Shown: one piece after another, positions 51,444-60,612 of the stretch | Layout of the letters: every line of letters begins with the position of its first letter | How positions within the stretch are numbered: the stretch's first letter is position 1 | Source: JBBWZH01 sp035544115 | GTDB lineage: Bacteria > Actinomycetota > Actinomycetes > Mycobacteriales > CADCTP01 | Assembly (NCBI GenBank): GCA_963714145.1 | Contig: OY970235.1 | Coordinates: 4,216,001 to 4,280,000 of the forward strand | Direction: 5' to 3' | Length of the DNA stretch: 64,000 bases | Position numbers and translations under genes: made by a program | Notes under the pieces: generated by a model | What the model was told of the DNA's origin: nothing | The model's database searches: none | Seen by the model: the letters and a program-made list of their open reading frames with translations, nothing else

Positions 51444-52685
51444 ATGGCAAGCGGCGGGTCGGTGTGGCGGGCGATGGCGGGCAACCCGCTGCGGTTCGTG
51501 CTGTCGCGGTGGCCATGGCGCTGCCTGGCGTACCTGGCCGGCACGGTCGCCGTCGCGCTGGCGGTGTGCGGGGTGCTGCTGGCCGGCGTGCTGTTCCCGC
51601 CCGCGCTGGTACTCGTCGGGGTGCCGGTCGGGGCCGTGGAGCGGTGGCGGTTGCGGCTGCTGGACCGGGCGCCGGCCAGCCCGCACGCCGCCGCCCCGCC
51701 CGGCCTGGTCGGCTGGCTGCGCCGGCGGCTGGGCGAGAGCGCCACCTGGCGCGAACTGGGCTACACGCTGTGCCTGGCCTCGGCGCTGCTGGTCGCCGAC
51801 CTGGTCGGCATCTTCGCGCTGCTCGTGTGCGGGCTGTGGGCCGCTGCCCCGGTCTTCGTCGGCATCGGTGACCAGGCCCTGATCCCGGCGCTCGACACGA
51901 TGCCGAAGGCGTGGACGCTCGGCCTGGGCGTCGGGCTGCTGGCAATCGCGGTCGTCCTCTACGCCCTGTGCGTGCTCGCCGCGGCACAGGCGACCTTCGC
52001 CCGGTGGCTGCTCGCGCCGACCGAGACGGAGCTGGGCCGCCGGGTCGAGGAACTCGACCGGTCCCGGACCCGGCTGGTCAACGCGTTCGAGGCCGAACGC
52101 CGGCGCATCGAGCGCGACCTGCACGACGGCGCTCAGCAGCACCTGGTGCTGCTGAGCATGACGTTGGGCCTGGCCGCGGTGGAACTGGCCGACGACGGCG
52201 GGCGGGCCCGGGCCCTGGTCGTCGAGGCGGGGGCGCAGGCCCGGCAGGCGCTGACCGAGATCCGGGAGCTCATCCACGGCATCCACCCGCAGGTGCTGAC
52301 CGACCTGGGGCTGCGGGCCGCGCTGGGGGAACTGGCCGAGCGGTGCCCGCTGCCGGTCGAGGTGGAGTGGGGTCGCGACGCCGGGCCGGGCCGGCGCCCG
52401 CCGGCCGCGGTGGAGTCCACCGCGTACTTCGTGGTGTGCGAGGCGGTGACCAACGCGGTGCGGCACGCCCGGGCCCGCCGGGTCACCGTCGCCGGCGGGG
52501 TCGCCGACGGGCGGCTGCTGGTGACGGTCACCGACGACGGGGTGGGCGGCGCCGACCCGGCCCGGGGCAGCGGGCTGCGGGGGCTGGTGGACCGCGTCGC
52601 CGTGATGGCCGGCACCCTGGTGATCACCAGCCCGATCGGAGGTCCGACGGGCGTGCGTCTGGAGTTGCCGTGCCGCTCCGCATAG
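51444..52685 (+). CDS. NarL-family sensor histidine kinase
   Basis: 413 residues from ATG 51444. The N-terminal half has about four membrane segments in a duplicated sensor domain (AYLAGTVAVALAVCGVLLAG, and LVADLVGIFALLVCGLW). The HisKA_3 box EAERRRIERDLHDGAQQHLV contains the phospho-His near residue 225. The HATPase domain shows VCEAVTNAVRHARA (N box) and VTDDGVGGADPARGSGLRGL (G boxes). It phosphorylates the co-encoded response regulator, which it overlaps by 16 bp. The signal is unknown. Confidence 0.93.
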   Translation: MASGGSVWRAMAGNPLRFVLSRWPWRCLAYLAGTVAVALAVCGVLLAGVLFPPALVLVGVPVGAVERWRLRLLDRAPASPHAAAPPGLVGWLRRRLGESATWRELGYTLCLASALLVADLVGIFALLVCGLWAAAPVFVGIGDQALIPALDTMPKAWTLGLGVGLLAIAVVLYALCVLAAAQATFARWLLAPTETELGRRVEELDRSRTRLVNAFEAERRRIERDLHDGAQQHLVLLSMTLGLAAVELADDGGRARALVVEAGAQARQALTEIRELIHGIHPQVLTDLGLRAALGELAERCPLPVEVEWGRDAGPGRRPPAAVESTAYFVVCEAVTNAVRHARARRVTVAGGVADGRLLVTVTDDGVGGADPARGSGLRGLVDRVAVMAGTLVITSPIGGPTGVRLELPCRSA

Positions 52686-53323
52686 TGCTCGCCGAGGACG
52701 CGGTGCTGCTGCGTGCCGGCCTGGTCAGCCTGCTGGAGCGGTTCGGCCACACGGTGGTGGCCGCGGTCGGCGACGCCGGATCCCTGCTGGCCGCCGCCCG
52801 TACCCACCGCTGCGACCTGGTGATCACCGACGTGCGGATGCCGCCGGGCCACACCGACGAAGGGCTGCGCGCGGCGGTGGCGCTGCGGGCGGATGACCCG
52901 GACCTGGCGGTACTGGTGCTGTCGCAGTACCGGGCCACCGCGTACGCCGCGGAGCTGCTCGGCCCGGCCGGGCGGGCCGGGGTCGGGTACCTGCTCAAGG
53001 ACCGGGTCGGGGACATCGCCGAGTTCGCCGGCGTGGTGACCCGGGTGGCCGCCGGCGAGACCGTCATCGACCCGGACGTGGTACGGCAGTTGCTGGCCAG
53101 GCAGCGGGCCAGCGATCCGGTGGACCGGCTGACCCCGCGCGAGCGGGAGGTGCTGGGGCTGATGGCGGAGGGCCGCTCCAACGCGGCGATCGCCCGGGCC
53201 CTCGCCGTCAGCGAAGCCGCGGTCGGCAAGCATGTCGGCAACATCTTCGCGAAACTCGACCTGGCCAGCGGTGAGGACGGCCACCGGCGGGTGCTGGCCG
53301 TCCTCACCTACCTGCGGGCCTGA
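52670..53323 (+). CDS. LuxR/NarL-family response regulator
   Basis: 217 residues from GTG 52670 with GGAG 5 nt upstream. The receiver domain has acidic residues in LAEDAVLLR, phospho-Asp in DLVITDVRMPP (about residue 52) and Lys in YLLKDRVGD. The C-terminal LuxR helix-turn-helix reads LTPREREVLGLMAEGRSNAAIARALAVS, followed by KHVGNIFAKLDL. It forms a two-component system with the upstream kinase. Its targets may include the convergent peptidase, but nothing in the sequence proves it. Confidence 0.94.
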   Translation: MPLRIVLAEDAVLLRAGLVSLLERFGHTVVAAVGDAGSLLAAARTHRCDLVITDVRMPPGHTDEGLRAAVALRADDPDLAVLVLSQYRATAYAAELLGPAGRAGVGYLLKDRVGDIAEFAGVVTRVAAGETVIDPDVVRQLLARQRASDPVDRLTPREREVLGLMAEGRSNAAIARALAVSEAAVGKHVGNIFAKLDLASGEDGHRRVLAVLTYLRA

Positions 53324-53338
53324 CGGCCGGGCACTCCG

Positions 53339-54895
53339 CTATTCGCGGTGGCAGGTCACATCGGCGGCGGGCAGCTCGCCGTCGAGCAGGTAGTGGTTGA
53401 CCGTGCCGGTGACGCAGCTGTTCTCCTCCGCCCCGTACACCAGGTGCACGAAGGCGTCCGCCAACGTGACCAGGCGGGAGCCGGCCATATCCCGGTGCAG
53501 GGCCAGCTGCCCGGGGTACGTCGTGCGCGGGTCGCCGGTGGAACCGACGATGAGCGCCGGGACGCTGTTGTGGACGCGGGTCGGCGGCTCGACCGGGTTG
53601 GTCGGCCAGAACGCGCAGGGGGTGATGTTGCGGGTCAGCGGGCCGAACCGGGGCTCGTCGACCCGGTGCGCCTGGATGTCGCGGAAGTAGACCTCCGGGT
53701 CGTGCGAGGCCGGCGCGTCCGCGCAGAAGATCACGCTGCTGACACCGCGCCCGACGGTGGCGCTCGACCCGCCGTACACGGCGGCGAGGTTCGCCGCGAG
53801 TCCCGCGGTGGGGCTCACCGTGGCGCCACCCGCCGCGGCCTTGAGCGCCGCCACGTCCTCGGCGATACCTGCGTAGGACTCGTCACCGTCGATCCGGATC
53901 GGGATGAACAGCAGCACCGGCAGCACGTGGGTGTCGACCCGGAACTGCCCGACCCGCAGCGGGGCGCGCTGCGCGGCCCGGCCGATGCCGTCCACAGTGG
54001 ACAGCACCGCGTCGGCACTCGCGCCGAGGTGGTAGGTCGCGTCGCGGGCGGCGGCCCAGCCGGCCCAGTGCCGCAGCGCCGCCTCGGTCGCCGGCCCCAT
54101 CGATGGAAAGATCCCGGCGGCGTAGACCTCCGGGTCGACCGCGCTGTCCAGCACGAACCGGTCGACCCGCCGCGGGAACAGCTGGGTGTAGACCGCGCCC
54201 AGGTAGGTCCCGTACGACCAGCCGACATAGGACAGGCGGGGCTCGCCGAGGGCGGCGCGGACCAGGTCCATGTCCCGGGCGGTGTTGCGGGTGGACGCGT
54301 ACGGCAGCAGCTTCTCGTTGCCGCGCACGCAGCCGGCCGCCAGTTCCCGCGCGAACGACACGCTCTGGCCGAACGTACGCCGGTCCGGGCCGGCCGAGCG
54401 CAGCGCGAACCCGGTGGGCCACCGGCAGGTCAGCGGGGTGCTCGCGCCGACGAAGCGGGGATCCATGCCGATCAGGTCGTAGCGGGCGGCGATATCGGGC
54501 AGGCCGTCCGCCACCCCGGCGGCCAGGCCCATGGCCGGATCGCCGGGGCCGCCCGGGTTGAGCATGAGCACGCCGCGGCGGCGTGCCGGGTCGCTCGCCT
54601 TCACCCGCGACAGGGCCACGGTGATGCTCGCGCCGTCCGGGTGGGCGTAGTCGAGCGGTACCGCCAGCTCGCCGCACTGGGCCCCGGCCGCCCGCAGGCT
54701 GGCCCGCACCTCGCTGTCCGCCAGCGCCGAGCAGTCGTTCCACCGGATCGTCTGGTGTGCGAACCGGCCCAGCCCGCCGATCGGGGCGTGGCCGGTGCCC
54801 ACCGCACCCACCGACACCGGCCCGATGGCCAGCGCCCCACCCAGGGCCGCCGCCGTGCCGAACGCCACGGCCACCGCCAGTCTTCGCCCGCGCAT
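53339..54895 (-). CDS. Secreted tripeptidyl-aminopeptidase-like hydrolase (SlpD/TAP family)
   Basis: 518 residues from ATG 54895 with GAGGAGAG upstream. A signal peptide (RGRRLAVAVAFGTAAALGGA) leads into an alpha/beta-hydrolase with LMLNPGGPGDPAM (oxyanion), nucleophile in YVGWSYGTYLGAVY (about residue 205), Asp and His in the C-terminal TAP-like domain (VPALIVGSTGDPRTTY; DAFVHLVYGAEENSC). Cysteines are placed for disulphides. It releases N-terminal tripeptides from extracellular proteins in related species. Convergent with the two-component system. Confidence 0.9.
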   Translation of the reverse strand: MRGRRLAVAVAFGTAAALGGALAIGPVSVGAVGTGHAPIGGLGRFAHQTIRWNDCSALADSEVRASLRAAGAQCGELAVPLDYAHPDGASITVALSRVKASDPARRRGVLMLNPGGPGDPAMGLAAGVADGLPDIAARYDLIGMDPRFVGASTPLTCRWPTGFALRSAGPDRRTFGQSVSFARELAAGCVRGNEKLLPYASTRNTARDMDLVRAALGEPRLSYVGWSYGTYLGAVYTQLFPRRVDRFVLDSAVDPEVYAAGIFPSMGPATEAALRHWAGWAAARDATYHLGASADAVLSTVDGIGRAAQRAPLRVGQFRVDTHVLPVLLFIPIRIDGDESYAGIAEDVAALKAAAGGATVSPTAGLAANLAAVYGGSSATVGRGVSSVIFCADAPASHDPEVYFRDIQAHRVDEPRFGPLTRNITPCAFWPTNPVEPPTRVHNSVPALIVGSTGDPRTTYPGQLALHRDMAGSRLVTLADAFVHLVYGAEENSCVTGTVNHYLLDGELPAADVTCHRE

Positions 54896-55108
54896 ACCGC
54901 TCTCCTCACCCGATCCGTCACGGCCGGAGCACTCCTCCGGCACCTCGACAAGACCGTATGAACCGCGGCCGGCGCGGACCATGGCACCAACCGCCGGATG
55001 CCAGGTAGCGCACCGGATACCGGCGAGGTAGTGCGGGCCCTACCAACGACTGGCTGCGTGGTGCGGGCCGTATCAAGGGTTGGCTCTTGGGTTCCCTCCT
55101 GGTGTGGA

Positions 55109-57277
55109 TCAGGGGCTGGTGAGGATGACGAGTTGCTGGGTCGCTCGGGTCATCGCGACGTAGCGGTCGACCGTTCCCTCGATGCCGGTGCCGAAGGCCT
55201 CCGGGTCGATGAGGACGACCAGGTCGAACTCGAGCCCCTTGGACAGCTCCGGGGTCAGCGACCGGACCCGGGGCGTCGGCTGGAACGTTCCCGCTCCGAC
55301 GTCCCGGGTGCCGATGACGCAGGCGATCCCCTCGGCGTGCGCGGCTAGCCAGGTGTCGATGATGGAGCCCAGCTCCGACGTAGATCCGTGCACAACGGGA
55401 AGGCCGCTGCCGCGGATGGAGGTCGGCACGTTGGCGTCCGGGAGCACGGCCCGGATGACCGGCTCGGCTTCGGCCATGACCTCTTCCGGGGTCCGGTAGT
55501 TGATGCTCAGGCTGGCCTGGCTGATCTGGTGCAGCCCGATCCGCTCCAGCCGTTCCCGCCACGACTCGGTGAACCCGTGCCTGGCCTGGGCCCGGTCGCC
55601 GACGATGGTGAAGCTCCGGGACGGGCAGCGCAGCAGCAGCATCTGCCATTCCGCGTCGGTCAGTTCCTGCGCCTCGTCCACCACGATGTGCGCGAACGGG
55701 CCGGCGAGCAGGTCCGGGTCGGTGCTGGCCAGTGCGGTCTGGTCGACCAGGGCGTCCTTGAAGTCCTCGCCGCGCAGCATCGTCACCAGGCCCACGCCGT
55801 ACTCGTCGTCCGCGGCCGCGCTGTAGTCATCCAGGACCGTGGCCATCTGCTCGCGGTCGGCGGCGATAGCGGCGTTGTGCCGGCGCTGGCGCCGGGCCGC
55901 CTCCGGGTCGCCGAGCCGCTGCCGGGCCGCGTCCAGGAGCGGCAGGTCGGACACCGTCCAGGCCTGGGCGTCCGCGCGCTGCAGCAACTGAACGTCGTCG
56001 GGGCGCAGCCAGGGGGCGCACCTGCGCAGGTAGGCCGGTACCGACCACAGGTCCGCGACGAGGTCGACCGCTTCGAGCAGCGGCCAGGCGCGGTTGAAGG
56101 TCGTGCGCAGCTCGTTGTTCTGCAGCAGCGACTTGCGGAGCAGGTCGGCCGAGACGTCGCCGTCGTGCTTGTCCACCAGGATCGTGAGCAGCTCCTCCCA
56201 GGCCTGGTCGCGGCCCTGGTTGTGCGGGGTACCGGGTTCGGCCGCTTCGAACGCCTCGGCCCAGTCGCCGGCGCTCAGCAGGATGTTGGACCAGGGGGTG
56301 GTGACCGTCATCGGCTTGGTGGGCGGCTCCTCGTAGAACCTGACGGCCGCCTCGATGGCCGTCACCAGGTTCGCGGACGACTTCAGCCGGGCCACGTTCG
56401 GGTCGGTCTCGACCGATGCGGCGGCTCCCTCGGCGACGAGGTCGCGCAGCGTGCAGGTCTGCACGCCCTCCTCGCCGAGGCTGGGCAGGACGTCGGCGAC
56501 ATAGGCCAGGTAGGGCTGGTGCGGGCCGACGAACAGCACGCCGCCCCGGTGGTGACCGAGCCGGGGATCCGAATAGAGGAGGTAGGCGGAGCGGTGCAGG
56601 GCGACGACGGTCTTCCCGGTACCCGGACCGCCGTCGACCACGAGAGCGCCGCCGGATCCGGCCCGGATGATGGCGTCCTGGTCGGCCTGGATGGTGCCGA
56701 GCACGTCTCGCATCCGGGCCGACCGGTTGCTGCCCAGGCTGGCGATGAAGGCGGACTGGTCATCGAGCGCGGCGTGCCCCTCGAACCCGTCCGAGGTGAA
56801 CACCTCGTCCCAGTAGTCGCTGATCCGGCCGCGGGTCCAGCGATACCTGCGGCGGCTGGCGAGACCCATCGGGTTGGCGTGGGTCGCTCCGAAGAACGGC
56901 TCGGCCGCGGGCGAGCGCCAGTCGAGCAGCAACCGGCGACCCGTGCTGTCGGTGAGGCCGAGTCGCCCGATGTACACGGGTTCGGGGTCGTCCGCGCTGA
57001 CGATGTGCCCGAGGCACAGATCCAGGCCGAAGCGCCGCAGGGTGCGCAGCCGAGCGGTCAACCGGTGGATCTCCATGTCCCGGTCCATCGCCTCCTGGCC
57101 GATGCCGCCGGGCGCCCGGCGCTCCGCGTCGAGGCGGTCGGACAGGTCGGCGATCGACTGCTCGAGGCTCTCCGCGATGGCCGCGAAGTGCCGCTCGTCG
57201 CCGGCGATCAGCGCCGGGTCGGCCTTGGCGGTGAGATGGTCGGGTAGCTCGAACGCGCTGCTGGTCAGGGAGTTCAC
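55109..57277 (-). CDS. helR: HelR-like RNA polymerase recycling motor (UvrD/HelD superfamily)
   Basis: 722 residues from GTG 57277. An N-terminal coiled segment (ESLEQSIADLSDRLDAERRA) inserts in RNA polymerase in this family. The helicase core has VVDGGPGTGKTVVALHRSAYLL (Walker A), FAHIVVDEAQELTDAEWQMLLLRC (Walker B), SINYRTPEEV and KGLEFDLVVLIDPE plus RYVAMTRATQQLVIL. Length matches actinobacterial HelD class II/HelR. HelR dissociates stalled or rifamycin-bound polymerase and gives rifamycin tolerance. It follows the glycosyltransferase gene by 5 bp behind a rifampicin-associated element, which supports this identity. Confidence 0.88.
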   Translation of the reverse strand: MNSLTSSAFELPDHLTAKADPALIAGDERHFAAIAESLEQSIADLSDRLDAERRAPGGIGQEAMDRDMEIHRLTARLRTLRRFGLDLCLGHIVSADDPEPVYIGRLGLTDSTGRRLLLDWRSPAAEPFFGATHANPMGLASRRRYRWTRGRISDYWDEVFTSDGFEGHAALDDQSAFIASLGSNRSARMRDVLGTIQADQDAIIRAGSGGALVVDGGPGTGKTVVALHRSAYLLYSDPRLGHHRGGVLFVGPHQPYLAYVADVLPSLGEEGVQTCTLRDLVAEGAAASVETDPNVARLKSSANLVTAIEAAVRFYEEPPTKPMTVTTPWSNILLSAGDWAEAFEAAEPGTPHNQGRDQAWEELLTILVDKHDGDVSADLLRKSLLQNNELRTTFNRAWPLLEAVDLVADLWSVPAYLRRCAPWLRPDDVQLLQRADAQAWTVSDLPLLDAARQRLGDPEAARRQRRHNAAIAADREQMATVLDDYSAAADDEYGVGLVTMLRGEDFKDALVDQTALASTDPDLLAGPFAHIVVDEAQELTDAEWQMLLLRCPSRSFTIVGDRAQARHGFTESWRERLERIGLHQISQASLSINYRTPEEVMAEAEPVIRAVLPDANVPTSIRGSGLPVVHGSTSELGSIIDTWLAAHAEGIACVIGTRDVGAGTFQPTPRVRSLTPELSKGLEFDLVVLIDPEAFGTGIEGTVDRYVAMTRATQQLVILTSP

Positions 57278-57282
57278 TCCGA

Positions 57283-58491
57283 TCAGCTCCGGACCGCGTC
57301 GAGCAGCAGGTTCGCGGCCACGGTCGCCCCGTCGGTGCGGATCGTGCCGGCCACCGCGGTCGCTCGGGCCCGGGTCTCGGGGGTCATGGTGGCCGTGAGC
57401 GCGGCAGACAGGGACTCGGTGGTCGGAGTCGGGCCGTCGTGTGCGGTGCCGATGCCCAGGTCGGCCACCCGGCCGGCCCAGTATGGCTGGTCCCCCATCT
57501 GCGGTACCACCACCTGTGGCGCGCCGGCCCGGGTGGCCGTCGTCGTCGTGCCCGCGCCGCCGTGGTGCACGACCGCGGCCACCCGGCCGAACAGGGCCTG
57601 CTGGTTGACCTCGCCGACGACGAAGCAGTCGTCCTTCTCGTCGATCAGAGCCAGGTCGGCCCAGCCGTGCCCGAGGACCACCCGGCGGCCCTGCGCGCGG
57701 ATCGCCTCGATGGCCACCCGGGCGACGTCCGCCGGGGCGCGCATGCTGCCGAAGCCCACGTACACCGGTGCTGTGCCGGCGGCCAGGAACGCCTCCAGTT
57801 CGGCCGCCAGTGGGCGTTCGTCCGGCAGGATCCACGCCCCGGTCTGCACGACGTCGAGGTCCGCCGGCTGCTGCCACGGCGCCAGGGTCGGGTCCGCCGC
57901 CAGCCACGGGTGGTCGGTGACGAAGAAGTCGCGGACGTTGTCCACCGGTGGCAGGCCGACCGCGGCCCGGTGGGCGTTGAGCGGCTCGCCGAACAGCGCG
58001 TTGTAGTTCTGGACGTCCAGGTCGTTCAGCACCTGACGGTCGGTCACGTCCGGCGGGATCGGCCGGCCCGGCAGCGGCTGCGGCCGGTGGTGCGGCGACG
58101 GCAGGTAGAGCGGGCAGTAGCTCACCGGTACGAAGTGGACGCCCAGTTTCTCGGCCACCGACCGGGCCCCGGTCACGGCCGGCACCAGGCCGCTCGCCAC
58201 GATCGCGGCACATCCCTCGGCCGCCGCGGCGAGCTGGTCGAACTGCGCGGCGATCACCTCCGCCGCGCGCCGGGGCACGTCCGCCACCGACGGCGGCGCC
58301 GCCCCGTGCACCAGCGCGCGCACCGGCAGGCCGACCGGCAGCAGCGGCACGCCGACCTCGGCCAGCCGCTCCGCGCAGTCCGGCGGCGCGCACACCAGCA
58401 CGTCCGCGCCGAGTGCCCGCAACCGCACCGCGAGCGCCACCAGCGGTTCGACACCCCCGCGCGAGTCGTACGTCGACAACAACACACGCAC
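57283..58491 (-). CDS. rgt: Rifamycin-type macrolide glycosyltransferase (Rgt-like, GT-B)
   Basis: 402 residues from GTG 58491 with GGGAG 7 nt upstream. GT1-type N-terminus RVLLSTYDSRGGVEPLVALA, and the C-terminal nucleotide-sugar site VVHHGGAGTTTTATRAGAPQ followed by PQMGDQPYWAGRV. Such enzymes transfer glucose to macrolides, rifamycins or vancomycin-type aglycones. The element GGGGCTTGCGGCAAGGCCC upstream and helR downstream make inactivation of rifamycin by glycosylation the best reading. Without the context it could be any antibiotic glycosyltransferase. Confidence 0.82.
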   Translation of the reverse strand: MRVLLSTYDSRGGVEPLVALAVRLRALGADVLVCAPPDCAERLAEVGVPLLPVGLPVRALVHGAAPPSVADVPRRAAEVIAAQFDQLAAAAEGCAAIVASGLVPAVTGARSVAEKLGVHFVPVSYCPLYLPSPHHRPQPLPGRPIPPDVTDRQVLNDLDVQNYNALFGEPLNAHRAAVGLPPVDNVRDFFVTDHPWLAADPTLAPWQQPADLDVVQTGAWILPDERPLAAELEAFLAAGTAPVYVGFGSMRAPADVARVAIEAIRAQGRRVVLGHGWADLALIDEKDDCFVVGEVNQQALFGRVAAVVHHGGAGTTTTATRAGAPQVVVPQMGDQPYWAGRVADLGIGTAHDGPTPTTESLSAALTATMTPETRARATAVAGTIRTDGATVAANLLLDAVRS

Positions 58492-58549
58492 TTCGCGACT
58501 CCCATTTCCACAGGTCCTGGCCACGATCGGCGATTCTGCGGCACAACCC

Positions 58550-58568
58550 GGGCCTTGCCGCAAGCCCC
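58550..58568 (-). promoter_or_regulatory. Rifampicin-associated element (RAE)
   Basis: On the minus strand GGGGCTTGCGGCAAGGCCC, a 19-bp imperfect inverted repeat matching the RAE known upstream of rifamycin-inactivating and helR genes in actinobacteria. It lies 59 bp upstream of the glycosyltransferase start. A TATAGC hexamer is upstream of it (58581-58576, minus strand). Confidence 0.85.
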
Positions 58569-58728
58569 CCGGTGCGCTATAAGTTGAAAATGGCAGGGAG
58601 TGGGTACGCCTCCTTTGCACGATCGTCCGCCCAGACGGACACCCGGCCCCGGCGAAGCGTCTCCGGCCCGGCCCGCGGCCGGGCACATCATGCTGGAGCC
58701 AGCCGCGCGGGTGCCGGAAGATGGTCGG

Positions 58729-58983
58729 GTGAAGCTCAAGCTGGATCTGCACGACATCCACAACCGCGGCGCCGAGATCGACCGGGCGCTGCGGGCTGTG
58801 ATCGATGCGGCGGTGGCCAAGCGGGCACCCCTGGTGGAGATCATCCCCGGCAAGGGATCGGGGGCGTTGAAGAAGCGCGTACTGCGTTTCCTGGACCAGC
58901 CGGAGATCAAGGCGCGCTACCACCGGGTGGAAAAAGACTCGCACAACTTCGGCCGCATCTTCGTCCACTTCAGATGGAAATAG
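58729..58983 (+). CDS. Smr-domain protein
   Basis: 84 residues from GTG 58729 (GGAAG upstream); a longer frame from 58600 exists but its N-terminal part looks random. KLDLHDIHNRGAEIDRALRA is the Smr LDLHG-like motif, and PLVEIIPGKGSGALKKRVLRFL the HGxG/GKGSG motif of Smr endonuclease domains. Stand-alone Smr proteins nick DNA or RNA in repair or rescue. His replaces Gly in the LDLHG motif (LDLHD), so activity is uncertain. Divergent from the rgt-helR operon. Confidence 0.85.
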   Translation: MKLKLDLHDIHNRGAEIDRALRAVIDAAVAKRAPLVEIIPGKGSGALKKRVLRFLDQPEIKARYHRVEKDSHNFGRIFVHFRWK

Positions 58984-59090
58984 ACCAGCCGACGAATTCG
59001 TGAATTTCAGAGGTTTGGCCACCGATCGGAACCGGTCAGCGCCGTTGCCCGGGCCGACCCGACCGCTCCGCCGATCCGCGCCGGAATGGG

Positions 59091-59134
59091 CGACGGCCCC
59101 GGTCCTCCCCCATTCCCGGGGACCGGGGTCGTCG
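59091..59134. terminator. Bidirectional hairpin terminator
   Basis: Inverted repeat of 15 bp with one mismatch, CGACGGCCCCGGTCC (59091-59105) against GGACCGGGGTCGTCG (59120-59134), loop 14 nt. It lies between the convergent Smr and beta-helix genes. Confidence 0.8.
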
Positions 59135-59171
59135 CGTTCTGGTCGGCAGCGGGCCGCTACCGTCGATCTGG

Positions 59172-60014
59172 TCAGCCGGTGCAGCTCGGGACCGCCGGGG
59201 CACTGCCGACGCAATTGTTCGCGGTGTTCGCGCTGATCGGTGAACTCGTGGTGGTCATCGTGCCGTTGAGCCGGTAGACGCCGCCGGCGGTCACCAGTGC
59301 CAGGTTGGAGCTCACCGGGCTGCTGGTGAGGGTGGTCGCGGTGGAGTCGACCGCCGCGATGCCGCCACCCCGCCGGGCGGTGTTGCCGTTGAGCGGCACG
59401 CCGGTGGTCGTCAGCGTGCCCCGCAGGCCGTTGTAGATGCCGCCACCCCGACGCAGCGCGGTGTTGCCGCTGACGAGGCTGCTGGTGAACGTCGCGGCCG
59501 GCGCGGTGCCGGCGGCGGTATCCGCGTTGGCCAGGCCGCCGCCGTTGAGGGTGGCGGTGTTGCCGGAGAGGCTGCTGCCGGTGAGGGTGACCGCGCCGAA
59601 GTTCAGGATGGCGCCACCGCTACCGACCGCGCTGCCGTTGGTGAGCGCGACCGACGTGGTGAGCGTGAGGGCTCCGGTCGGGCTGACCTCGGCGATCCGG
59701 AACGGCAGCAGCGAGGCGCGGGTGATGGTCGCCGGGCCGATCAGCTCGATCGACGTGGTGATGAGGGGCAGCGCGTCCTGGCCATGGGCGGCGTTGCCGT
59801 GGCTGGCGGTCATCCGGTACGTACAGCCGGCCGCGAGGACCAGGGTGTCCGCGGCCACGGTCGAGTTGGCAAGGTTGACCGCCGCGACGAGGGCGGTCTC
59901 GCTGCACGCCACAGGGAGGCTGTCGGCCTGTGCCGAAGGCGCGAGGGCGGCCAGGCCCCCGACCACGACGATGGTTCCGATCAGACCTCGGGTGACGGTA
60001 CGGAGGTGCTGCAT
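59172..60014 (-). CDS. Secreted right-handed beta-helix (PbH1-type) repeat protein
   Basis: 280 residues from ATG 60014 with GGAAGG upstream. A signal peptide (RTVTRGLIGTIVVVGGLAAL) is cleaved before DSLPVACSETALVAAVN. The body repeats strand patterns of the type TLTGSSLSGNTATLNGGGLAN, LVSGNTALRRGGGIYNG and PLNGNTARRGGGIAAV, typical of polymorphic-membrane-protein/CSLREA-like beta-helices. Two Cys near the C-terminus. It is probably a cell-surface or extracellular adhesive or glycan-associated protein, with no catalytic residues seen. Confidence 0.75.
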   Translation of the reverse strand: MQHLRTVTRGLIGTIVVVGGLAALAPSAQADSLPVACSETALVAAVNLANSTVAADTLVLAAGCTYRMTASHGNAAHGQDALPLITTSIELIGPATITRASLLPFRIAEVSPTGALTLTTSVALTNGSAVGSGGAILNFGAVTLTGSSLSGNTATLNGGGLANADTAAGTAPAATFTSSLVSGNTALRRGGGIYNGLRGTLTTTGVPLNGNTARRGGGIAAVDSTATTLTSSPVSSNLALVTAGGVYRLNGTMTTTSSPISANTANNCVGSAPAVPSCTG

Positions 60015-60092
60015 GATGCCTTCCGTTCTTGGCGAACAAGGCAGGGCCGTACGGCGTGGCACGCCGACGGAAAAGAACAACACAGACACCGG

Positions 60093-60111
60093 GCAGGTCG
60101 AGTCGACCTGC
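60093..60111. promoter_or_regulatory. Perfect 9-1-9 palindrome, candidate operator
   Basis: GCAGGTCGA-G-TCGACCTGC, 79 bp upstream of the beta-helix gene start. A dimeric regulator site or a 5'-leader hairpin is possible. Confidence 0.6.
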
Positions 60112-60350
60112 TTTCCAAATGTGTCCGCGGAAAATTCCTCGCCCGCTGCCCGGCGCTGCGACAAATCGCTGCGACCGGGGGAATCACCGAGGGGGAAACA
60201 ACACGAACCTACCCGCTCGACGATGCGATGTATAGCCTCGCGGACATCAGCGGCGGCACGCGTTTTTGCGACGCGCCGCATTTTTTCCGGCGGGGCCGGC
60301 CGGCTATTCAAATCGCGGGCTGGTCGACCGACAATATCGGCGCCGGAAAG

Positions 60351-60366
60351 CGACTCTCGAGAGTCG
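60351..60366. promoter_or_regulatory. 16-bp perfect palindrome
   Basis: CGACTCTCGAGAGTCG, with no spacer, inside AT-richer intergenic DNA. Possible operator; no regulator can be assigned. Confidence 0.5.
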
Positions 60367-60612
60367 TGAATATCACCGGTTTCAAATTCAATCCCGCTGG
60401 GCAATGCGCCCTTTCCGACCCGATCTTGGTGGGCGATGCGCCCGGCCGACGATTCTGAGGTCCCGCGCCGGTCGAGGGGCCAGCGGTGAAGCACCGGGCC
60501 GAGGCGCCCGATCCCAGACCGGAGCCGGCGCCCCGACGGCGCTGACCCGCCCCCGACACTGCCCCGCCCGATACTGGCCCAACGCGACGCTGACCCAACC
60601 GACGCTGGGCAA

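Larger units (their letters stand above)
60015..60612. other. Intergenic region with palindromes and lower GC content
   Basis: No gene is supported. It is clearly less GC-rich than its surroundings (T-runs near 60263 and 60281) and holds two strong palindromes, at 60093-60111 and 60351-60366. It should contain the promoter of the beta-helix gene on the minus strand. A tandem repeat begins at 60613. Confidence 0.65.
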
